A stretch of 56,591 nt of DNA, taken from contig JAJDCU010000027.1 in assembly GCA_029260655.1 (NCBI GenBank), forward strand, positions 1-56,591. The letters are read 5' to 3'. The translations under genes were made by a program, and so were the position numbers. Position 1 is the first letter of the stretch; each line of letters opens with the position of its first letter. This document shows, one piece after another, positions 49,942 through 56,591 of the stretch. Origin of the DNA: Phycisphaeraceae bacterium. Lineage in GTDB: Bacteria; Planctomycetota; Phycisphaerae; Phycisphaerales; Phycisphaeraceae. The notes beneath the pieces are model-generated. The model was not told where the DNA came from. It made no database searches and saw only the letters and a list, made by a program, of their open reading frames with translations.

Positions 49942-50280
49942 TCAGCGAGTGCGACGCCGCCCATCTCTGTCGTCGTCGTCACCACCGCCGCCGGTGCCTC
50001 GGCTGAAGATATCACTCATGTCGGCCCCGCCCGCCAATTCCAGCCTCTCACGCCCGAGGTTCAGGCTGTAGATCAGAAGCTTGCTGGTGGTGTTGTTCAG
50101 GATGAACAGGGCCTCTTCGTTGGAGCGTGTCTTGGCGGTCATCAGCGTGAAGTTGTCCCGCGCGATGACCAGCCCGGCCTCGGCGGTGTTGGGCATCGCA
50201 GAGAGCTGGTTCAGCAGGAGCCCGGCCAGGACGAAGGCCGAAGCGATCAGGAAGTAGCAGGCGGTTTCGATGCGTTTCAT
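49942..50280 (-). CDS. Small exported/membrane protein 1, unknown
   Basis: The 112-residue protein has an N-terminal hydrophobic segment (about 5-27) and a compact beta-rich domain with AGLVIARDNFTLMTAKTRS and EEALFILNNTTSKLLIYSLNL. The tail is disordered and charged (GGGGDDDDRDGRRRTR). GGGAG lies 8 bases before ATG 50280. The next upstream gene (50328) encodes a similar build, including a segment on data or signal display (AIYIIDLNTSRVVAVMF). The two are likely paralogs in an operon. Function unknown. Confidence 0.7.
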   Translation of the reverse strand: MKRIETACYFLIASAFVLAGLLLNQLSAMPNTAEAGLVIARDNFTLMTAKTRSNEEALFILNNTTSKLLIYSLNLGRERLELAGGADMSDIFSRGTGGGGDDDDRDGRRRTR

Positions 50281-50327
50281 GTCGAATCTCCCGGCGCCCT
50301 GCGCGGGCGGTTGGGTTTAGGTAAGTC

Positions 50328-50621
50328 CTAGCGGTTCTGCGTGGCCCGCTCGGCATCCTCGGAGATGTTCCGGCCGGCGATGAACTCCAGCTTATTGTTC
50401 GAGCCGTTGAACATCACGGCGACGACACGGGAGGTGTTCAGATCGATGATATAGATCGCGGCCTGTGACTCGCGCCCGGTCGCGTTGCCGGCGATCATCA
50501 TGTATTGACCGCCGCCACCGAACTGCGCCTGCACCGGCGCGGGGCTCAGCGCCGCGACAACCAACGCCGCCAACAGCACCGCGTTGATCAGGATCAGGCC
50601 TGCCAGAGAACGTTTGTTCAT
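50328..50621 (-). CDS. Small exported protein 2, unknown, related to protein 1
   Basis: ATG 50621 has AGGAG 8 bases upstream, giving 97 residues. A signal peptide ends near PVQAQF. The domain has GGQYMMIAGNATGRESQAAIYIIDLNTSRVVAVMF, like the neighbour's FTLMTAKTRSNEEALFILNNTTSKLLIYSL. The longer frame open to 51233 is rejected because it would overlap plsY and has no ribosome site. Function unknown; the pair may form an exported unit. Confidence 0.72.
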   Translation of the reverse strand: MNKRSLAGLILINAVLLAALVVAALSPAPVQAQFGGGGQYMMIAGNATGRESQAAIYIIDLNTSRVVAVMFNGSNNKLEFIAGRNISEDAERATQNR

Positions 50622-50677
50622 GGTGAAACTCCTGTAACTATGAGTTGGCCCCAACCGGGCCGAAACAACAGCCCGGG

Positions 50678-50887
50678 TTAGTCCTGATGGCCTCGCTTGG
50701 CGCTGAGGAAACTGACGATGGCGATCAGCAGCATCAAAAAGAACGCGGCGACGACGGAAGCCCAGGGCTTGGCCATCGCCGATTTTGGCGGCTGGGCCTT
50801 GCTGGCGTTTTGAGCCAGCACCGGCAAGGCGGTAAGCAGCCAGGTCACAACAGCGGCAGGCAGGGGTATCCATCTCATACAAAACAT
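50678..50887 (-). CDS. Small membrane protein 3, unknown
   Basis: This 69-residue protein has a signal-like N-terminus (IPLPAAVVTWLLTALPVLAQ), a short Lys/Ala/Pro linker, and one C-terminal helix (SVVAAFFLMLLIAIVSFLSA) with a basic end (KRGHQD). AGGGG lies 7 bases before ATG 50887. It is first of three small minus-strand genes between plsY and bioB, which may form one transcript. No family is recognised. Confidence 0.6.
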   Translation of the reverse strand: MFCMRWIPLPAAVVTWLLTALPVLAQNASKAQPPKSAMAKPWASVVAAFFLMLLIAIVSFLSAKRGHQD

Positions 50888-51036
50888 GATAGGCCCCTGA
50901 CTCCGCCGTGTAAATGCTGAGATCGAGGAGGATTCCGAGGATAGCCCACGGCAAGCCGGGTTTTAGGTGCGTATGACTCGCCATGGTGGAGATCGGCAGA
51001 TACCGAGCCCTCGCCGTGGGTGATAGGATACGAGAG

Positions 51037-51726
51037 ATGAGCGACACGGCCGGATGGTTACTGTGGTTGATGGGGTCGTACCTGATCGGATCGGTGCCGT
51101 TTGGGCTGCTGATTGGTCTATCACGTGGCGTGGATATCCGCGAGGTGGGCAGCGGGAACGTGGGGGCGACCAATGCCGGGCGTGTGCTTGGCCGGGGCTG
51201 GGGCTTTTTGTGCTTCGGGTTAGATGTGTGCAAGGGGTTTGCCCCCGCGCTTGGCTACGGCTTGTGGTCGTGCCAGGCAGGGGTTCAGGCCGCATCCGGT
51301 GGTGGGCCGTGGGCGGTGCTTGGGTGGCTGACGGTGTCAGCGGCGGCCGTGTTCGGACACGTGTTCCCGGTCTGGCTGAAGTTCAAAGGCGGCAAGGGCG
51401 TGGCGACAGGCCTGGGGGTGCTGCTTGGGTTCTGGCCGGTACTGACACTGCCGGGGGTGCTAACGGGCGTGCTGTGGGTCGTGCTGGTGAAACTCACGGG
51501 GTATGTGAGCCTGGCAAGCGTCGCGGCGGCGTGCTCGCTGCCGGTGCTGGCGATCGTCAGCGGATTGTGGTGGGGACGGGGCGCCGGCGAGGTGGCGGTG
51601 TACGCCGGGGTGTCTGCGGTGCTGGCGCTGCTGATCACCGTGCGCCACCGTGGGAACCTCAGCCGCCTACGCGCGGGCACCGAGCCCAAGGCGGGGTGGG
51701 CAGAGAAAAAACCAAAAGACACCTGA
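51037..51726 (+). CDS. plsY: Glycerol-3-phosphate acyltransferase PlsY
   Basis: From ATG 51037 the protein has 229 residues and about six membrane helices. It keeps the conserved blocks GSGNVGATNAGRVLG (acyl/phosphate loop), GHVFPVWLKFKGGKGVATGLG and the C-terminal RHRGNLSRLRAGTE. It transfers acyl groups from acyl-phosphate to glycerol-3-phosphate, the first step of phospholipid synthesis. The earlier ATG at 50983 would add 18 residues without family match. Confidence 0.94.
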   Translation: MSDTAGWLLWLMGSYLIGSVPFGLLIGLSRGVDIREVGSGNVGATNAGRVLGRGWGFLCFGLDVCKGFAPALGYGLWSCQAGVQAASGGGPWAVLGWLTVSAAAVFGHVFPVWLKFKGGKGVATGLGVLLGFWPVLTLPGVLTGVLWVVLVKLTGYVSLASVAAACSLPVLAIVSGLWWGRGAGEVAVYAGVSAVLALLITVRHRGNLSRLRAGTEPKAGWAEKKPKDT

Positions 51727-51824
51727 TGACATCATCTCAGACATCATCTCACTTAGTACGGTTACACCGCCTGAGCATTTCCAGGTCGGGCTAGGCCTGT
51801 CAATCCATCACAACCCGTGAATGC

Positions 51825-51858
51825 AAAAAAACACCGGCCGAGGGGTGCTCGACCGGTG
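51825..51858 (-). terminator. Rho-independent terminator of the DUF3568-like gene
   Basis: A stem CACCGG / CCGGTG (51832-51837 with 51853-51858) continued by CGAG / CTCG pairs is followed on the minus strand by seven T. Confidence 0.8.
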
Positions 51859-51896
51859 ATCAGAAAATATAACTTTCCGAAACGTGCAAAAGTCTG

Positions 51897-52343
51897 CTAT
51901 TTGCCATCGCCGTTGCTATCTTCGGCCTCGGCGTCCGTGTCGCTGTCCTCTTCCGGTTCATCGGGGACGATCCCCAGTTCCTCCTTGATCTCCCTGAGAA
52001 TCGTCAGGCTCAACTCGGTGTCGCCGATCTTCCCTACCCGGATCGAAATCTCGCTGACATTCTCGCCGACCTTGTCCGCGTCGATACGGACGCGCATGTC
52101 CTGTGCCGTGCGGGCGGTGATCCGTCCGTCGATTGAAGTCGACTCGCTGTTGACGATGACCAGTTCCATTTCATCGAGCACATCCTGGGCGGCCTCGATC
52201 ACAGCCGCGGGCTTGGCGTCGACCATCGCCTTGATGGTCCCGACACGGTTGGTCACACCCGATTCGGTTGTCTGGCAGCCGGCAACCGCCAGCAGGCAAA
52301 CCGCCAGAACCCACAGCGTCACACCGCTTCTCATCGCGTTCAT
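51897..52343 (-). CDS. DUF3568-like lipoprotein
   Basis: ATG 52343 has AGGAG 7 bases upstream, giving 148 residues. The lipobox is LLAVAGC near residue 24. The domain with VIEAAQDVLDEMELVIVNSESTSIDGRITART...MRVRIDADKVGENVSEISIRVG matches the DUF3568 family of envelope proteins with unknown role. The C-terminal tail is very acidic (PEEDSDTDAEAEDSNGDGK). It is the only gene of its transcript, with its own terminator. Confidence 0.78.
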   Translation of the reverse strand: MNAMRSGVTLWVLAVCLLAVAGCQTTESGVTNRVGTIKAMVDAKPAAVIEAAQDVLDEMELVIVNSESTSIDGRITARTAQDMRVRIDADKVGENVSEISIRVGKIGDTELSLTILREIKEELGIVPDEPEEDSDTDAEAEDSNGDGK

Positions 52344-52443
52344 CACGTATCTCCTAAAGGTTTGGATAGATGTCTGAATTTGGGGCACCCCTGATCGGCC
52401 AAAATTATAACGCGCCGCGGCCCCGGGGGGTAACGTAGCCGAG

Positions 52444-52779
52444 TTATCTGCGCCTAAGTGACAAACCGCTGACGACGGCGCCTGTAAGGAGAATCAGCGA
52501 AACGACCCCCGTCAGGATCAACGACCCGGGCTTGCCGACGTTCCAAGACGCCAAGGCTCCCAAGCCCAGGATCAGTAGCGCCACCACCACCAGCCCGGCG
52601 ACCTTCATGACGCCCATCACAAAGTCGCCTCGCTCGTGCTTGTCCATCAGGCCCCCGCCAAGCCCCTCACCGCTCCAGCCGTCGTAATAACCCCCGCACT
52701 CCGGGCAACGTCCCTGGATCTCCAGGCCCGTCAGGTCGTACCCGCAGTTTCTGCACGGCTTGTCGATTACCTTGCCCAT
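52444..52779 (-). CDS. Zinc-ribbon membrane protein, unknown
   Basis: The 111-residue protein begins with a zinc ribbon (CRNCGYDLTGLEIQGRCPECG, about residues 9-29), then a GGG-rich linker and two membrane helices (about 56-77 and 83-106), ending RRR. The ribbon is the same type as in the protein at 39902-40435 and typical of planctomycetes. No function is known. Ribosome site is weak. Confidence 0.7.
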   Translation of the reverse strand: MGKVIDKPCRNCGYDLTGLEIQGRCPECGGYYDGWSGEGLGGGLMDKHERGDFVMGVMKVAGLVVVALLILGLGALASWNVGKPGSLILTGVVSLILLTGAVVSGLSLRRR

Positions 52780-52902
52780 AAGCCACCATCTAACACCATC
52801 ACAGCCCTATCGGCAACGTCCACGCGGGCCTGACAAATCTCCTACAATCCCCCATCTCGACCCACCACCCCCGACCGCCTGAGAACAAAAGAGATACACA
52901 CC

Positions 52903-54579
52903 ATGCCTGCGAATCTCAAACCCGTCGTGCTGATTGTCCGCGACGGCTGGGGCAACAACCCCAACCCCGAGCACGACGGCTTCAACGCCATCAAGCTCGC
53001 CGATACCCCCTGCAACGACGCTCTTGTCGCACGCTACCCCCGCACCCAGATCCACACCAGCAGCCGGGACGTCGGCCTGCCCGACGCCACTATGGGCAAC
53101 TCCGAGGTCGGCCATCAGAACATCGGCGCCGGCCGGATCGTCTACCAGGAGTCCGTCCGCATCAGTCTCGCCATCGAAGACGGTTCGTTCTTTGATAACC
53201 CCGCCCTCCGCGACGCCATCAACGAAGCATTCAACGCCGGTGGGAAGGTCCACCTGATGGGCCTGTGTTCCGACGCAGGCGTACACGCACGGCTGGATCA
53301 CCTTTTCGCTTGCCTGGAGTTATGCAAACGCATGGCAGACGCCAAGCTCGGGGCTCAAGGCCCGGACACCGTCTGCGTGCACCTCTTCATGGATGGCCGA
53401 GACACCGGCCCCTTCACAGGCAAAGGATTTCTTGAACAAGTCGAAGCGAAGATGGCGGAGATCGGCATAGGCCAGATCGTCTCTATTGTCGGCCGGTACT
53501 ACGCGATGGACCGCGACAACCGCTGGGAGCGTGTCAAACAGGCTTACGATCTGCTTACGGGGCGGGACGAGAACCTGCCTCAATTCGATGCAGTAGACTT
53601 GGCGATCAGCGATTATTACGAAAATCCATCCAACGAATCCCAGCAAGGCGACGAATTCGTAACACCGCGCGCCGTTGGAGAAAATTGGCGGGACAGCCGA
53701 ATTACTGAATCAGACAGCGTTATTTTCTTCAACTACCGGGGCGACAGGCCTCGCGAAATCACCAAGGCTTTCGTACTACTCGATGAGGATTGGGCCAAGG
53801 CGCCCCCCTCTCCTGATTCTGGCAACAACGGATTTGATCGCGGCGACCGTCTCGACCTGCAGAGTTATGTCATGATGACGGCCTATGAAGAAGGCCTCGT
53901 GGATTACGAGTACATCGACGTCGCCTTCCTCAAAGCCGCCAAGATGGACAACATCGGCGGGGACTACCTCGCGCAGCTTGGCAAGACACAGTTCCGATGC
54001 GCCGAGACCGAAAAGTTCCCCCACGTCACCTTCTTCTTCAACGACTACCGGGAAGAGCCTTTCCCCGGCGAATCCCGGGAGATGGCGCAATCACCCAAGG
54101 TCGCAACGTATGACCTTCAGCCCGAGATGAGCGCCAACGAGATCTGTGGCCTCGTGCTGGGCCGGATCAACGCAGACGACGGCGAGGACATGATCATCGT
54201 CAACTTCGCCAACGGCGACATGGTCGGGCACACCGGCAAGCTCGACGCCGCCATCCAAGCCGTCCAGACCGTCGATGCCTGCGTCCAAAGAATTGTCGAC
54301 GCCACGCTCGTCAAGGGCGGCAAGCTCATCGTCACCGCGGACCACGGCAACGCCGAACAGATGTTCGACCCCAACACCAACGCCCCGCACACCGCGCACA
54401 CGCTTTATGATGTCGACTGCATCATCGTCGATCCCGACCTTAACGAGGACACCCCGCTACGCCCCGACGGCCGGCTCGCCGACGTGTTCCCCACGGCACT
54501 GGCGCTGATGGGCCTTGATAAACCCGCCGAGATGACCGGCGTGAGCCTGCTGGAATTAGCCGCGTCCACAATTGTCTAA
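52903..54579 (+). CDS. gpmI: 2,3-bisphosphoglycerate-independent phosphoglycerate mutase
   Basis: The 558-residue enzyme interconverts 3- and 2-phosphoglycerate in glycolysis, using two metal ions and a serine nucleophile. Motifs are DGWG (14-17), the phosphoserine GNSEVGH with Ser67, FMDGRDT, ETEKFPHVTFFF, GDMVGHTGK and DHGNAE. It is longer than the usual 510. An insert (EDWAKAPPSPDSGNNGFDRGDR, about 295-315) accounts for most of it. AGAG and a weak site lie before ATG 52903. It is not linked to other glycolytic genes here. Confidence 0.95.
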   Translation: MPANLKPVVLIVRDGWGNNPNPEHDGFNAIKLADTPCNDALVARYPRTQIHTSSRDVGLPDATMGNSEVGHQNIGAGRIVYQESVRISLAIEDGSFFDNPALRDAINEAFNAGGKVHLMGLCSDAGVHARLDHLFACLELCKRMADAKLGAQGPDTVCVHLFMDGRDTGPFTGKGFLEQVEAKMAEIGIGQIVSIVGRYYAMDRDNRWERVKQAYDLLTGRDENLPQFDAVDLAISDYYENPSNESQQGDEFVTPRAVGENWRDSRITESDSVIFFNYRGDRPREITKAFVLLDEDWAKAPPSPDSGNNGFDRGDRLDLQSYVMMTAYEEGLVDYEYIDVAFLKAAKMDNIGGDYLAQLGKTQFRCAETEKFPHVTFFFNDYREEPFPGESREMAQSPKVATYDLQPEMSANEICGLVLGRINADDGEDMIIVNFANGDMVGHTGKLDAAIQAVQTVDACVQRIVDATLVKGGKLIVTADHGNAEQMFDPNTNAPHTAHTLYDVDCIIVDPDLNEDTPLRPDGRLADVFPTALALMGLDKPAEMTGVSLLELAASTIV

Positions 54580-54642
54580 CCATCGCCGGGCCTGAGACAC
54601 TCATCGAGTGTTGAACGCCCGGGTGTCCCGGACCACGAACAG

Positions 54643-55875
54643 ATGAACGACCTCTTCGGCTGGACACTGATCGGGCTGTGTATCGCCTGGGGCACGCAAG
54701 CCGTCCTGGCCGTGGTCGCTCAACGCAAACTTGCCGAGCGCGCCAAGCGTCCGCAGACCCAGCGCTTCGCCACCTACCGCCCCACCGCCGTGCTGATCGT
54801 CCCGTTCAAGGGCGTCGAACCCGCGCTTAAAGGCAACCTTCTGGGCCTGTTCACCCAGGACTACCCCGACTACCGCCTGCTGCTGATCGTCGAGGATGAA
54901 TCTGATCCCGCCACCCCCCTGCTGCGTGAAGCGCTCTCGCAACACCCGGACCGCTGCGCCGACATCCTCTTCGCAGGCGTCGCCGGGCCCAACGAAGGGC
55001 AGAAGGTCCACAACCTGATCGCAGCGGTTCAGAAGCTGCAACAGGAGGACGCCGGCGAGGAGGTCTGGGTCTTCGCCGACTCCGACGCCGTGCCCGGCCC
55101 CAACTGGCTGGCAGAACTCGTCGGCCCGCTGTGCCAGGAACGCACCGCCGTCACCACCGGCTTCCGCTGGCTGATACCCGATCCCCCGGAAGCGGGCGGC
55201 GCTGCGACATTCTGGTCCAAGATCGCCAGCATCCTCAACAGCTCCGCCGCCGGGATGATCCGCCGGGACGCCTTCACCCACGCCTGGGGCGGGTCCATGG
55301 CCATGCGCGTCAGCACCGCCCAATCAGCCGACCTCCTTGGCCGTTGGCGCGGCGCGATCAGCGACGACTACCAGGTCACACGGATGTGCCGGGACCTTGG
55401 CAAGCGCGTCTACTTCGTCCCCGAATGCCTTGTCGCCTCACCCGTCGACTACGACTTCAACGGCCTGTGCAACTTCGCCTACCGCCAGTACGTCATCACC
55501 CGTATCCACGCCCCGCTTGTCTTCTTCGCCGCCATCTTCATCAACGCGCTGTATTTCCTGGGACTGGCCGCCGCCGCCACGCTCCTGGTCAGACACCCAA
55601 CCCCAGACCACACCCGCTTCGCCATCGGCGTCTTCGTGATCGTCTTTATCGCCAACCAGGTCCGCGCGACCTACCGCCGCCTCGCCGTGAAACGCACGCT
55701 CGGCCCCGAAGTCTGCGCAAAACTCAAGCCCACCTTCACACTCGAACGCTGGACCACCCCCCTCTGGCTGGGCATCAACCTCCTGCTGCTCATACGCGCC
55801 ACGGTCGGCAAAACCATCTCCTGGCGCAACATCCGATATCGCATAGATGGGCCACAGCAGATCCAACGGCTGTGA
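54643..55875 (+). CDS. Membrane glycosyltransferase, ceramide-glucosyltransferase-like (GT2/GT21)
   Basis: The 410-residue protein has an N-terminal helix (about 5-25), a GT-A domain and three or more C-terminal helices (about 296-400). Motifs are VLIVPFKGVEPAL near the start, DESDPA, FADSDAVPGPNWL (metal site), ISDDYQV (acid/base) and YRQYVITR, in place of QxxRW. The pattern is that of ceramide glucosyltransferase and hopanoid HpnI-type enzymes: transfer of a sugar from a nucleotide donor to a lipid at the membrane. Substrate unknown. It starts 63 bases after gpmI. Confidence 0.85.
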   Translation: MNDLFGWTLIGLCIAWGTQAVLAVVAQRKLAERAKRPQTQRFATYRPTAVLIVPFKGVEPALKGNLLGLFTQDYPDYRLLLIVEDESDPATPLLREALSQHPDRCADILFAGVAGPNEGQKVHNLIAAVQKLQQEDAGEEVWVFADSDAVPGPNWLAELVGPLCQERTAVTTGFRWLIPDPPEAGGAATFWSKIASILNSSAAGMIRRDAFTHAWGGSMAMRVSTAQSADLLGRWRGAISDDYQVTRMCRDLGKRVYFVPECLVASPVDYDFNGLCNFAYRQYVITRIHAPLVFFAAIFINALYFLGLAAAATLLVRHPTPDHTRFAIGVFVIVFIANQVRATYRRLAVKRTLGPEVCAKLKPTFTLERWTTPLWLGINLLLLIRATVGKTISWRNIRYRIDGPQQIQRL

Positions 55876-55877
55876 GG

Positions 55878-56095
55878 GATTGGGGGTTAGGGGTTTGGGG
55901 CGCAGGGCAACGCCGAGGAGAAGTATCCGCAGATTGCGCAGATGACACAGATCAAAAAGCTGCGCGCGGGCACATCTTTCTTCATCTGCGCAATCTGCGG
56001 ATCACTCGCCTTGCTCTTCTTCGCGTCTTCGTGGTTAAAAGCTTTTCATCGTCTTCAAACCCCCAAACCCTAATCCCCAAACCCCCATTTCAGAT
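55878..56095. repeat. Intergenic inverted repeats with G/C tracts
   Basis: A perfect 21-base inverted repeat pairs 55925-55945 with 55982-56002. Outside it, a G-rich run (GGGGGTTAGGGGTTTGGGG, about 55881-55900) faces a C-rich run at about 56059-56090 holding the same phrases in reverse. The phrase CTTCGCGTCTTCGTGG at about 56019-56034 recalls the repeat at 142-264. No gene is seen. Confidence 0.6.
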
Positions 56096-56345
56096 CCTCA
56101 CGAAGCTCCGGCGGTAACGGCAGGCGCGGGGTCAGCGGGACCGGGCCGGGCCCGCGTCCTGTTGTCCGTCATCTAGCCGGGACGGTCCGCTACCAAGTCC
56201 CGTCACCGGCACACGCCTTTTGAGCGCGGCTTTCCGTGAGGGCAGCCCTCGAGTCCCGGTCCTTTTAATCTTTGGATACTCAGGGTAGCTGTCGACCGTC
56301 GCCGTGAGGTTGTCGAAGGTGCGATCAAAATAAATCGCGCCTCTA
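56096..56345. other. Non-coding stretch before the right IS end
   Basis: I see no convincing gene. The frame read through this stretch on the minus strand has no ribosome site, no membrane or domain pattern, and is rich in Arg/Pro/Gly as expected of shadow frames in GC-rich DNA. Confidence 0.4.
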
Positions 56346-56591
56346 CTAAGGGACGCAAAGACGCGCTTGTGCGCATGAGGATGTCGCGGCGGGCCGCCGG
56401 GAATGATGTAACCCCCGCCTTTCAAGGGCACAAAGAAAAATGGGTGTTGCCCTGCTCTGTAGAAAACCTCCGCATTGCCGCCTGAGTATCATGACGTTGT
56501 GGGTCAGGCAGTGCAGGAGGATATCGCGGTTGCGGGCGTGATGAGAGCGTCCGGTGACGGCGTGGCCGAGGTTTCGCTTGATCATGCTGAA
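56346..56591 (-). CDS. DDE transposase, C-terminal fragment (contig edge, right copy)
   Basis: The minus-strand frame enters at the last base and carries the same transposase C-terminus as 1-168. It then runs past the IS end at 56451 into flanking sequence (ATPIFLCALERR...) until TAG at 56346-56348. The part outside the IS is unrelated to the left copy, as expected for two insertions in different sites. The N-terminal part lies beyond the contig. Confidence 0.6.
   Translation of the reverse strand, partial: FSMIKRNLGHAVTGRSHHARNRDILLHCLTHNVMILRRQCGGFLQSRATPIFLCALERRGLHHSRRPAATSSCAQARLCVP
56451..56591 (-). mobile_element. Insertion-sequence 3' end, right copy (partial, inverted)
   Basis: These 141 bases are the exact reverse complement of 1-141, ending at the last base of the window. 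The IS terminus would be at 56451 (CCTGCTCTG...). Two inverted copies at both contig ends indicate a multi-copy IS that the assembly could not cross. Confidence 0.8.

Noticed and set aside
50328-51233. Long 301-codon version of small protein 2
   Set aside because: The upstream part overlaps plsY and lacks membrane or domain features. AGGAG and a signal peptide support ATG 50621.

Overview
The window looks like a complete 56.6 kb assembly contig from a planctomycete, most likely of the Phycisphaerae. The evidence is inferred from sequence: high GC; several exported proteins ending in a PEP-CTERM sorting tail, two of them with a dockerin-like module just before it; a prepilin-like protein with an H-X9-DG-type end; two proteins with the CxxCGYDL...CPECG zinc ribbon common in planctomycetes; and a Ser/Thr kinase operon ending in an ECF-type sigma factor. 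Both ends stop inside the same insertion sequence, in inverted orientation (141 identical bases), which explains why assembly ended there.

Layout. 1-2898: IS fragment, terminator, and a minus-strand Rieske / cytochrome b-c fusion / P460-like cytochrome operon. 3389-6903: elongation factor G, an exported dienelactone hydrolase and a small membrane methyltransferase. 7236-8903: a PEP-CTERM protein built of about seven NxxGxxAF repeats. 9107-17868: ABC-F ATPase, HEAT-repeat lipoprotein, UbiA-like membrane protein, another PEP-CTERM protein, a divergent CTP synthase and a FapA/DUF342 protein. 18239-24983: an export cluster of four PEP-CTERM proteins and one prepilin-like protein, mostly single-gene units with their own promoters, long leaders and terminators. 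25200-36268: DUF481 outer-membrane protein, rpoC and rpoB (minus strand), a diacylglycerol-kinase-like protein and SlyX. 36514-40652: class III aminotransferase, Uup-type ABC-F ATPase, zinc-ribbon membrane protein and tRNA-Leu(CAA). 40857-48688: a six-gene signalling locus (coiled-coil membrane protein, small protein, TPR/FHA-like protein, Ser/Thr kinase with TM2 domain, large membrane protein, ECF-type sigma factor). 48755-55875: biotin synthase, three small exported proteins, PlsY, a DUF3568-like lipoprotein, zinc-ribbon membrane protein, phosphoglycerate mutase and a membrane glycosyltransferase. 55876-56591: inverted repeats and the second IS end.

Working together. The bc-type complex with its P460-like cytochrome is a respiratory module. 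The PEP-CTERM set points to extracellular or surface deposition through an exosortase that is not in this window. The kinase-to-sigma locus is the best candidate for a poorly described system: its gene order and overlaps suggest an envelope-sensing kinase, an FHA-like phosphopeptide reader and a sigma factor with a Cys/His-rich C-terminal extension made together. Core genes (fusA, rpoBC, pyrG, gpmI, bioB, plsY) are scattered among these rather than in the usual ribosomal-protein/RNA-polymerase cluster.

Limits. All calls come from reading the sequence. No database search, structure prediction or base-composition calculation was run.
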